Source of the DNA: Mesorhizobium sp. 1M-11
GTDB lineage: Bacteria; Pseudomonadota; Alphaproteobacteria; Rhizobiales; Rhizobiaceae
Direction of reading: 5' to 3'
NCBI RefSeq assembly: GCF_001303895.1
Contig: NZ_LJSD01000051.1
Coordinates: 434,001 to 498,000, forward strand
Length of the DNA stretch: 64,000 nt
The position numbers were made by a program, and so were the translations under genes. This document shows positions 24,415 through 31,458 of this stretch, piece after piece (the first letter of the stretch is position 1; every line of letters starts with the position of its first letter). The notes beneath the pieces were generated by a model. The model was not told where the DNA came from. It saw only the letters and a list, made by a program, of their open reading frames with translations, and ran no database searches.

Positions 24415-26417
24415 GACCTTGCCGCGAGGAGCTCAGTCCTCGCCTCCTCGGTGCGCGTGACTTCCTCGACAGGGATGTGGAAGTCGCGGTGGTAGTTGAA
24501 GGTGTGGCCGATGGCGGTGGCCAGCAGGGCGACGAAGCCCAGTGCCGCCAGCCACCAGATGTACCAGATGAGGGCAAAGCCGACGACGGTGCTGAGGCCG
24601 GCCAGGATGACGCCGGTGCCGGTGTTCTTCGGCATGTGGATCGGACGATATCCGGAGAGCGGCCGGCTGTAGCCGCGCTTCTTCATATCCCACCAGGCAT
24701 CATTGTCATGAACGACCGGCGTGAAGGCGAAGTTGTAGGCCGGCGGCGGCGACGAGGTCGACCATTCGAGCGTGCGGCCGTCCCATGGATCGCCGGTTTC
24801 ATCGACGAGCTTCTCGCGCCGCATGACGGAGACGAACATCTGGATGAGCATGGCGGCGATGCCGACGGCGATCAGGGCGGCACCCAGACCGGCGATGATG
24901 AACCAGATCTGCAGCGACGGATCGTCGAAGACACGCATGCGGCGGGTGACGCCCATCAGGCCGAGGATGTAGAGCGGCATGAAGGCGAGCCAGAAGCCGA
25001 CCACCCAGCACCAGAACGACACCTTGCCCCAGAACGGGTCGAGCTTGAAGCCGAACGCCTTCGGCCACCAGTAGGCGATGCCGGCGAACAGGCCGAACAG
25101 CACGCCGCCGATGATGACATTGTGGAAATGCGCGACGAGGAAGAGGCTGTTGTGCAGCACGAAGTCGGCCGGAGGCACCGCCAGAAGCACGCCCGTCATG
25201 CCGCCGACCGTGAAGGTTAGCATGAAGGCCACCGTCCACATCATCGGCAGCTCGAAACGGATGCGGCCGCGATACATGGTGAAGAGCCAGTTGAATATCT
25301 TGGCGCCCGTCGGGATCGAGATGATCATCGTGGTGATGCCGAAGAACGAGTTGACGCTGGCGCCCGAGCCCATGGTGAAGAAGTGGTGCAGCCACACCAG
25401 ATAGGACAGCACGGTGATGACGACCGTGGCGTAGACCATTGAGGTGTAGCCGAAGAGCTTCTTGCCGGAGAAGGTCGACGTCACTTCCGAGAAGACCCCG
25501 AACAGCGGCAGTATGAGGATGTAGACCTCCGGGTGACCCCATATCCAGATGAGGTTCACATACATCATCGGATTGCCGCCGAAGTCGTTGGTGAAGAAGT
25601 TCGTGCCGACGTAGCGGTCGAGGGAAAGCAGCGCCAGGACCGCCGTCAGAACTGGGAAGGAGGCCACGATCAGCACGTTGGTGCAGAGCGAGGTCCAGGT
25701 GAAGACGGGCATCTTCATCAGCGACATGCCGGGCGCGCGCATCTTGATGATGGTGCAGATCAGGTTGATGCCTGACAACGTCGTTCCGACACCGGCGACC
25801 TGAAGCCCCCAGATGTAATAGTCGACGCCGACCCAGGGACTGTAGCCGATGTTGGAGAGCGGCGGATAAGCGAGCCAGCCGGTCTGCGCGAACTCGCCGA
25901 GGAACAGCGACGCCATCACCAGCACCGCGCCGCCGACCGTCATCCAGAAGCTGAAATTGTTGAGGAAGGGGAACGACACGTCGCGCGCGCCGATCTGCAG
26001 CGGCACGACATAGTTCATCAGCCCGGTGACCAGCGGCATCGCCACGAAGAAGATCATGATGACGCCGTGCGCGGTGAAGATCTGGTCGTAGTGATGAGCG
26101 TTGAGATAGCCCTCGGAACCGTTGAAGGCCATCGCCTGCTGCAGGCGCATCATGACCGCGTCGGCGAAGCCGCGCAGCAGCATGATGAGGCCCAGCATCA
26201 TGTACATGATGCCGATCTTCTTGTGGTCGACCGAGGTGAACCACTCCCGCCACAGATAGCCCCAGAGCCGGAACCAGGTGAGCGCGGCGAGGACCGCGAC
26301 GCCGCCGAGCGCCACGACCGCGAAGGTCGCGACGACGATAGGCTCATGCAGCGGGAATGCCTGCCAGGTCAGGCGTCCGAAAAGGAAGGTGGTTTCCACT
26401 GGTTGCGGGACAGCCAT
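24411..26417 (-). CDS. cyoB: Cytochrome o ubiquinol oxidase subunit I
   Basis: A 668-aa catalytic subunit with about 15 membrane helices. It carries the haem and copper ligands of the family: HHYDQIFTAHGV (low-spin haem histidine), WGHPEVYILILP (copper histidine with cross-linked tyrosine), LHHFF (copper histidines) and FLVAHFHNVIIGG (haem histidines). It reduces oxygen to water with ubiquinol electrons and pumps protons. The start lies three bases after the cyoA stop. Confidence 0.96.
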   Translation of the reverse strand: MAVPQPVETTFLFGRLTWQAFPLHEPIVVATFAVVALGGVAVLAALTWFRLWGYLWREWFTSVDHKKIGIMYMMLGLIMLLRGFADAVMMRLQQAMAFNGSEGYLNAHHYDQIFTAHGVIMIFFVAMPLVTGLMNYVVPLQIGARDVSFPFLNNFSFWMTVGGAVLVMASLFLGEFAQTGWLAYPPLSNIGYSPWVGVDYYIWGLQVAGVGTTLSGINLICTIIKMRAPGMSLMKMPVFTWTSLCTNVLIVASFPVLTAVLALLSLDRYVGTNFFTNDFGGNPMMYVNLIWIWGHPEVYILILPLFGVFSEVTSTFSGKKLFGYTSMVYATVVITVLSYLVWLHHFFTMGSGASVNSFFGITTMIISIPTGAKIFNWLFTMYRGRIRFELPMMWTVAFMLTFTVGGMTGVLLAVPPADFVLHNSLFLVAHFHNVIIGGVLFGLFAGIAYWWPKAFGFKLDPFWGKVSFWCWVVGFWLAFMPLYILGLMGVTRRMRVFDDPSLQIWFIIAGLGAALIAVGIAAMLIQMFVSVMRREKLVDETGDPWDGRTLEWSTSSPPPAYNFAFTPVVHDNDAWWDMKKRGYSRPLSGYRPIHMPKNTGTGVILAGLSTVVGFALIWYIWWLAALGFVALLATAIGHTFNYHRDFHIPVEEVTRTEEARTELLAARS

Positions 26418-26420
26418 ACG

Positions 26421-27650
26421 TCAAAGCCTTGAAGAAAGAGCGGGGACGTCCAGTTGCGACATCACGCCGGACAGTCCGGGGCGCGTCCACGGCCGAAGCA
26501 GGCCCGCGCCGCGGAGCGGAGAATGGTCCCTGGGACCGATGCTGTCGTCGCCCGCGGCTTGCGCCGCGCGGAATGCCGCTTCCGCTTCCTCGGCCGTGCA
26601 GATCGAGGCGACGTAAGATGGCCTCGGGCCGAGGATCGAGCCGCGCCGGGCGAACTTGTCGTATTCGAGCGGCAAGGTGTTGTAGGCGCCCTCCAGGCCG
26701 AGCCCGCCCTTGGCGTCGATCGCCATCATCTCGTTCATGCACATCTTGCCGCGATCGACGCACATGTTGAGGATGGCCTGGAAGAGGTTGGGATCGACCG
26801 TGGCATAGCGGCGGACCGGCTCATTCTCGCTCGGCCGTTCCAGCTCCAGATAGTTCGCTCTGTCCAGTGTCTGGCCGGCGGCCTTGGCCTTCGCCACCCA
26901 CTGGTCGAAGTTGGCCTCGGACTGGCCGTGGAAGGCAAAGCGCATGCCGGAGAAGCCGGCACCGCTGTAGTTCGCGGAGAAGCCCGTATAGCTGCCCTCG
27001 TGGTTGATCACGGCATGCAGCTTGGTTTCCATGCCGGCCATGGAGTAGATCATGCCGGCCAGCGCCGGGACGTAGAAGGAGTTCATCACGCCGGAGGAGG
27101 TGATGCGGAAATCGATCGGCCGGCCGACAGGTGCCGCCGCCTCGTTGACGGTGGCGATGCCGTATTCGGGATAGATGAAGAGCCACTTCCAGTCGAGCGC
27201 CACGACCTCGACCTTGAGAGGCCGATGTTCTTCCGTCACAGGCTGGCCGGGTGCAATCCTGTCGAGACGGCGATACGGGTCGAGCAGGTGGGTGCCGAGC
27301 CACGTCAGCGCGCCAAGGCAGATGATGATGAGCAGCGGCGCCGCCCAGATGACGAGCTCCAGCTTGGTGGAATGGTCCCAGTCGGGCTTATAGGTGGCCG
27401 ATGCATTGGACTGCCGGTATCGCCAGGCGAAAAACACCGTCAGCGCCATCACAGGGAGGATGATGACCAGCATCAGCAGCGTCGACACCACGAGCAGGTC
27501 CCGCTGCTGCGCGGCGATATCGCCCGAAGGCGCGAGGACCACGAAATCGCAACCACTGAGCATGACTGCCAGAGGCAGGATCAGCAGGCATCCGAGCCAG
27601 CGGCCGAACCTGCGCGAAGAGAACCGCAAAGAGAACCAATGTGTGGACAT
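26421..27650 (-). CDS. cyoA: Cytochrome o ubiquinol oxidase subunit II
   Basis: A 409-aa lipoprotein subunit. The lipobox LSGC places the acylated cysteine at residue 34. Two membrane helices follow (about 48-72 and 92-115), then a periplasmic cupredoxin-like domain (LDWKWLFIYPEYGIATVNE, MNSFYVPALAGMIYSM). The copper A cysteines of cytochrome c oxidases are absent, as expected for a quinol oxidase. First gene of the operon, with a 19-bp palindrome 70 bases upstream that may be its operator. Confidence 0.94.
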   Translation of the reverse strand: MSTHWFSLRFSSRRFGRWLGCLLILPLAVMLSGCDFVVLAPSGDIAAQQRDLLVVSTLLMLVIILPVMALTVFFAWRYRQSNASATYKPDWDHSTKLELVIWAAPLLIIICLGALTWLGTHLLDPYRRLDRIAPGQPVTEEHRPLKVEVVALDWKWLFIYPEYGIATVNEAAAPVGRPIDFRITSSGVMNSFYVPALAGMIYSMAGMETKLHAVINHEGSYTGFSANYSGAGFSGMRFAFHGQSEANFDQWVAKAKAAGQTLDRANYLELERPSENEPVRRYATVDPNLFQAILNMCVDRGKMCMNEMMAIDAKGGLGLEGAYNTLPLEYDKFARRGSILGPRPSYVASICTAEEAEAAFRAAQAAGDDSIGPRDHSPLRGAGLLRPWTRPGLSGVMSQLDVPALSSRL

Positions 27651-27720
27651 ACAAACGTCCGCCCGTCATTGTGCACTGCAAGATATGCCATGGAGTAACC
27701 GAGCCGGACGCGGCCACGAC

Positions 27721-27739
27721 ATTGGACAATTTGTCCAAT
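27721..27739. promoter_or_regulatory. Perfect palindrome upstream of cyoA (operator candidate)
   Basis: ATTGGACAATTTGTCCAAT has two 9-bp arms around one base and lies 71-89 bp upstream of the cyoA start. The TTGTCCAAT half-site resembles GntR/FadR-type operators. The rest of the 289-bp gap to the divergent MFS gene holds a second palindrome (27803-27824) and part of a dispersed repeat. Confidence 0.5.
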
Positions 27740-27802
27740 CCCCCCGCCGAGTGCGATGCATCAAGATTTTATGTGCACCGCGGCAAAATCTCCGGGGCCG
27801 AT

Positions 27803-27824
27803 GGAGCGGAACGAATTCCGCTCC
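27803..27824. repeat. Intergenic hairpin element
   Basis: A perfect 9-bp stem GGAGCGGAA/TTCCGCTCC with a CGAA loop, followed by a T-rich tract on the plus strand. It lies between divergent promoters, where a terminator is not expected, so it is better seen as a dispersed rhizobial palindrome. Confidence 0.5.
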
Positions 27825-27939
27825 TTCTCTTTGGTTTTACTGTATGGTCCCTGTCTGAAAAGTCAGCAACTTTTTACCGCGCTGACCTTCGGTTCGAGAT
27901 CATGCTCTAGCATTGGGGGTGCCGGCCGGCACCGTAGAG

Positions 27940-29268
27940 ATGACTGAAGCGACAAAAGCCGAACGCGACGCCCGCGTCGTATCCGACCACCATGGCGTCA
28001 ATCCCGGAGACATCGCCGTTGGCGTCGTCATCGGCAGGACGTCGGAGTTCTTCGACTTCTTCGTCTACGCCATCGCCTCGGTGATCGTCTTTCCGAAGCT
28101 GGTGTTTCCGAACACCGACCCGCTGACGGCCACCGCCTACTCCTTCGCCATCTTCGCGCTCGCCTTCCTGACGAGGCCGCTGGGAACGATCCTGTTCATG
28201 GCCGTCGACCGGCGTTATGGACGCAGCGCCAAACTGACCGTCGCTCTTCTTTTGCTCGGCACCTCGACCGTGGCCATCGCCTTCCTGCCGGGATATGCCA
28301 CCATCGGCGCGGCGTCGGCCTGGCTGCTGGCGCTGGCGCGGATCGGCCAGGGCATCGCCTGGGGCGGCACCTGGGACGGCCTGCCGTCGCTCTTGTCGCT
28401 CAACGCGCCCGAGCATCGGCGCGGGCTTTATGCGATGGTGCCGCAGCTCGGCGCTCCGATCGGGCTGATCGTGGCGAGCACGCTGTTCGCCTTCTTCGTC
28501 GTCAACCTGTCGGCCGAGGATTTCTTCGGCTGGGGCTGGCGTTACCCGTTCTTCGTCGCCTTCGCCATCAACGTCGTCGCGCTCTTCGCCAGGCTGCGCC
28601 TAGTCGTCACGCCGGAGTTCGCGCGGCTTTTCGAAAATGGCGAGCTCCAGCCGACGCGGATCCGCGAGACGATCAAGGCGGAAGGAGGCCTTGTCGTCGT
28701 CGGCGCGTTTGCGCCGCTGGCGAGCTTCGCCCTTTTCCATATGGTGACGGTGTTTCCTCTGTCGTGGGTCTTCCTGTTCACGAAGGAAGGGCCTGGACGT
28801 TTTCTCATGATCGAAGCAGGCAGCGCCGTGTTCGGCCTGCTGGCCATCGTCGCGTCCGGCCTGATTGCCGATCGCATCGGCAGACGCTCGCTGCTGTTCA
28901 GCACGGCAATCGCGATCGCCGCCTTCAGCGGCTTCGCGCCGCAGCTTCTCGACGGCGGCACGGCAGGCGAGATCGCCTTCATGGTGCTGGGCTTCATCCT
29001 GCTCGGCCTGTCCTTCGGGCAGTCCTCGGGCGTGGTCGCGTCGCGCTTCTCGCGCCGGTACCGCTATACGGGCTCGGCCATCACATCCGACCTGGCGTGG
29101 ATGTTCGGCGCAGGCTTCGCGCCGCTGGCCGCCCTGCTGCTTTCAGCCAATTTCGGTCTGATCTCGGCCGGCGCCTATCTGCTCTCCGGCGCCATCTGCA
29201 CGCTCGTCGCGCTCTGGATCGCCGGACAGGCGATCGACCGCTGGGGTGACAACCGCGCGGCCGACTAG
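27940..29268 (+). CDS. MFS transporter, metabolite:H+ symporter type
   Basis: A 442-aa inner-membrane transporter with 12 predicted helices. It has the N-terminal FFDFFVYAIAS motif and DRRYGRSAKLTVALLLLG loop of the metabolite:proton symporter group (relatives carry citrate, proline/betaine or shikimate), plus LIADRIGRRSLL between helices 8 and 9. The substrate cannot be assigned. ATG 27940 is chosen; TTG or GTG codons slightly upstream behind a G-rich stretch are possible. It is divergent from the cyo operon. Confidence 0.82.
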   Translation: MTEATKAERDARVVSDHHGVNPGDIAVGVVIGRTSEFFDFFVYAIASVIVFPKLVFPNTDPLTATAYSFAIFALAFLTRPLGTILFMAVDRRYGRSAKLTVALLLLGTSTVAIAFLPGYATIGAASAWLLALARIGQGIAWGGTWDGLPSLLSLNAPEHRRGLYAMVPQLGAPIGLIVASTLFAFFVVNLSAEDFFGWGWRYPFFVAFAINVVALFARLRLVVTPEFARLFENGELQPTRIRETIKAEGGLVVVGAFAPLASFALFHMVTVFPLSWVFLFTKEGPGRFLMIEAGSAVFGLLAIVASGLIADRIGRRSLLFSTAIAIAAFSGFAPQLLDGGTAGEIAFMVLGFILLGLSFGQSSGVVASRFSRRYRYTGSAITSDLAWMFGAGFAPLAALLLSANFGLISAGAYLLSGAICTLVALWIAGQAIDRWGDNRAAD

Positions 29269-29307
29269 ATTTTACGCATGTCATCATCGCAAAACCGCGA
29301 CACGCTT

Positions 29308-29402
29308 TAGAGCAATTCCAGGAAAAGTGCGTAGCGGTTTTCGTCCGGAATTACAAAAAACAAAGAGTTAGAGTGTTTCCGCGTTTCCGGAAAACCGGAA
29401 GC
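29308..29402. repeat. Mesorhizobium-type dispersed intergenic repeat
   Basis: This AT-richer stretch contains AGAGCAATTCCAGGAAAAGT and AACAAAGAGTTAGAG, followed by TTTCCGGAAAACCGGAA. This combination is a familiar repeated intergenic element in Mesorhizobium. It fills the gap between the convergent MFS and MerR-family genes. Confidence 0.6.
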
Positions 29403-29404
29403 CT

Positions 29405-30175
29405 CTAGACGATCTCCTCGGAGAAAGCCCGCATCGCGCCGACGACATAGTCGGCGAGACCCTGCGACTGCGCCTCGAGGCTGGAACGAAAATGCGGGTT
29501 TCCCGCGATCGCATCCACGGCATTGAGAAAACCGGCCTTTGAAAGCGGTGCGGGCGCGGTTTCGTTGAGGAGGCCGAGGAAACGACGCGCGATTGCGCGC
29601 ACCTCGTTGGAGTCTGCTGGACGATTCTGCGAAAGCGCCACCACGAACTCAGCCCGTATCGCCTGGAAGCCACCAATGATGCGCTTGCCATCGGCTTCAG
29701 TCCAACCGCTCATGAGGTCATTTCGCCGCTTGATGCTTGCTTCCGCTGCTGACCCGTATCGATCTATCGCCCATTGATCCTGTGCAGCCCACCGCTTTGG
29801 ATCGAGACCTTTGTAGAATGCTTTCTCGTTCATTGGAGTGTCTCCTTCTATTTGGGCCAAAGTGTCGTCGATGGTCTGGATCAGTCGCTTGTAGCGGCGA
29901 ACCTCGCCCTGGAGCCTCTGGCGATGCGATCGGAGAGCGGCGGCTTGATCGAAGTCCGGCGCGTCCAGTATTTTTCCGATCTCCCCAAGCGGAAACCCGA
30001 GTTCCCGGTGGAAGAGTATTTGCTGCAGTCGAAGCAGTTCTTCACACCCATAATACCGGTACCCGTTACCCCCTATATGTGCTGGTTTGAGCAAACCGAT
30101 TTCGTCGTAATAATGCAGGGCGCGAATGGACACGCCCGAAAGCTCTGCAAGCTGTTTCACGGTGTGGTCGCGCAA
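29405..30175 (-). CDS. MerR-family regulator with TipAS effector domain
   Basis: A 256-aa regulator. The N-terminal winged helix reads TVKQLAELSGVSIRALHYYD, and a dimerisation helix (about residues 75-110) follows. The C-terminal half resembles the TipAS antibiotic-recognition domain (NEKAFYKGLDPKRW opening, SEEIV end). TTG 30175 is chosen because GGGAG lies seven to eight bases upstream and the operator palindrome at 30209-30231 covers the more distal GTG at 30217. TipA-type proteins activate their own gene and resistance genes on binding thiopeptides or other drugs; the adjacent MFS gene is a possible target. Confidence 0.8.
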   Translation of the reverse strand: MRDHTVKQLAELSGVSIRALHYYDEIGLLKPAHIGGNGYRYYGCEELLRLQQILFHRELGFPLGEIGKILDAPDFDQAAALRSHRQRLQGEVRRYKRLIQTIDDTLAQIEGDTPMNEKAFYKGLDPKRWAAQDQWAIDRYGSAAEASIKRRNDLMSGWTEADGKRIIGGFQAIRAEFVVALSQNRPADSNEVRAIARRFLGLLNETAPAPLSKAGFLNAVDAIAGNPHFRSSLEAQSQGLADYVVGAMRAFSEEIV

Positions 30176-30208
30176 TCGATCATCTCCCGCCGATCTGGTC
30201 GTAACCTG

Positions 30209-30231
30209 GACCCTCACGCCACGTGAGGGTC
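30209..30231. promoter_or_regulatory. MerR-family operator and promoter
   Basis: Perfect 10-bp arms (GACCCTCACG and its complement) with a CCA centre. On the minus strand a TTGACC -35 box overlaps the left arm, and about 19 bp separate it from the likely -10 region. This long spacer with an internal dyad is the MerR-family hallmark, so the regulator at 29405-30175 probably autoregulates here. Confidence 0.75.
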
Positions 30232-30542
30232 AAGCCATAGATTTCGACCGACATCCGCAGCGAAAAATCGAGCCGACCGCTGCCTCCAAATGGAGGCTCG
30301 CGACAGTATCCCATAAAGGCTTCCCAGCCCCTGAAGGCGAAGACGGGTCAAATGCCCGGCCAGCGACAATGTATTGCTGCTACGTCGTGGATGCGAAGCT
30401 GCCGAAGCCGGCTGGTTTCATGGCGCCGGCCGATCCAATCGACGCGCTCACGGGTAGATTCTTTTCCTTTTGACTTAATGTTCCATCTTCCGAAATTCTC
30501 GTTTCTCGGCTAGGCAAGTGGAGGGCAGCAAGGGGACAATCA
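30232..30542. other. Intergenic region, no gene recognised
   Basis: This 311-base gap lies between the MerR promoter and the MucR-like gene. It should hold the MucR-like promoter and ends with an AAGGGGACA ribosome site before ATG 30543. No convincing reading frame, RNA or repeat was seen. Confidence 0.6.
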
Positions 30543-30983
30543 ATGGCCGACGACAACAAGGTTTCAAACGACCTCGTTACTGAACTTACCGCCGCGATCG
30601 TGGGGGCGTATGTCACCAAGAATCCGGTACCGGTATCCGATTTGCCCGGCGTCATCGCCAGCGTGGCCGATAGCATCGGCCGCTTGGGGCAAGGCCAGGC
30701 GGAAGTCGCGCCGGAACCTCAGAAGCCGGCAGTTTCGATCCGGAAATCGCTCACCCACGATTATCTCATCAGCCTGGAGGACGGCCAGCAATACCGCACG
30801 CTCAAGCGCCATCTCGGAAAGCTCGGCCTCACGCCTGAGGAATACCGTGCGAAATGGGGCCTTCCCGTCGATTACCCGATGGTTGCGCCGGCCTATGCTG
30901 CGAAGCGGTCCGAACTGGCCAGGAGCCTCGGCCTCGGCCGGAAGCCTGGTACGAAACGCGGCAAGCCCAAGGGCAAGGCCTGA
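30543..30983 (+). CDS. MucR/Ros-family regulator with degenerate zinc finger
   Basis: A 146-aa DNA-binding protein of the Ros/MucR family, with the family region DYLISLEDGQQYRTLKRHLG and TPEEYRAKWGLP and a lysine/glycine-rich tail. The usual metal ligands are partly missing: serine 77 replaces the first cysteine and leucine 94 the last histidine, while D80 and H90 remain. M. loti homologues that fold without zinc have been described, so it is probably functional. MucR proteins are H-NS-like silencers of AT-rich and symbiosis or exopolysaccharide genes. Not in an operon. Confidence 0.85.
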   Translation: MADDNKVSNDLVTELTAAIVGAYVTKNPVPVSDLPGVIASVADSIGRLGQGQAEVAPEPQKPAVSIRKSLTHDYLISLEDGQQYRTLKRHLGKLGLTPEEYRAKWGLPVDYPMVAPAYAAKRSELARSLGLGRKPGTKRGKPKGKA

Positions 30984-31040
30984 ACAGGTATCCGGCGGCC
31001 AGTGCACCCGGCTGCCGCGCCATTCATTCGACACAACCGC

Positions 31041-31397
31041 TTATGACGGGCGCGCGCATGTCAACCGCACATGCACTTGCCTGCCTGCGATGAGAGCCGG
31101 TTCCGCCGCAAGGACGAGCGTTTTCGGCTCCATTCTCTTGAGTGCCACGATCCCTTCCAGCACGGTCTGTCGAACCCCTTCGACGTCGACGCTGCTGGTA
31201 TAGGCAGCCAGCGCCGACATGCATCCGCATGCGCCGATCGGCTTGTGTCCCTGGAAGTCGACGACGGCCGAAACGATGTTCGTTTCCGTTCGCAATTCCG
31301 TGGCCCTGGGCGTCACGCAGGCGGCAAGGTCGTTCTGAAAGACGACATTGTCCGCGCCCGCTGCGGCGACGGCGCTGCCGAACAGTGCGACCAGCAT
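31041..31397 (-). CDS. Putative exported DUF2195-like protein
   Basis: A 118-aa protein starting at ATG 31397, after an AAGG-type site. The first 15 residues (MLVALFGSAVAAAGA) are hydrophobic and suggest export with a short signal sequence. The core TNIVSAVVDFQGHKPIGACG resembles DUF2195 proteins, with several cysteines that could form disulfides. Its ATG lies 62 bases after the ftsK stop on the same strand and it may share that transcript. Function unknown. Confidence 0.6.
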   Translation of the reverse strand: MLVALFGSAVAAAGADNVVFQNDLAACVTPRATELRTETNIVSAVVDFQGHKPIGACGCMSALAAYTSSVDVEGVRQTVLEGIVALKRMEPKTLVLAAEPALIAGRQVHVRLTCARPS

Positions 31398-31458
31398 TGC
31401 GCCTTGGACGGATGCGACACGACAGCAACCCGGCTTCGAGGTGACCAGACGATCCCGG

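Noticed and set aside
27803..27824. Rho-independent terminator on the plus strand
   Set aside because: It lies between divergent genes where no transcript should end, and resembles dispersed rhizobial palindromes.
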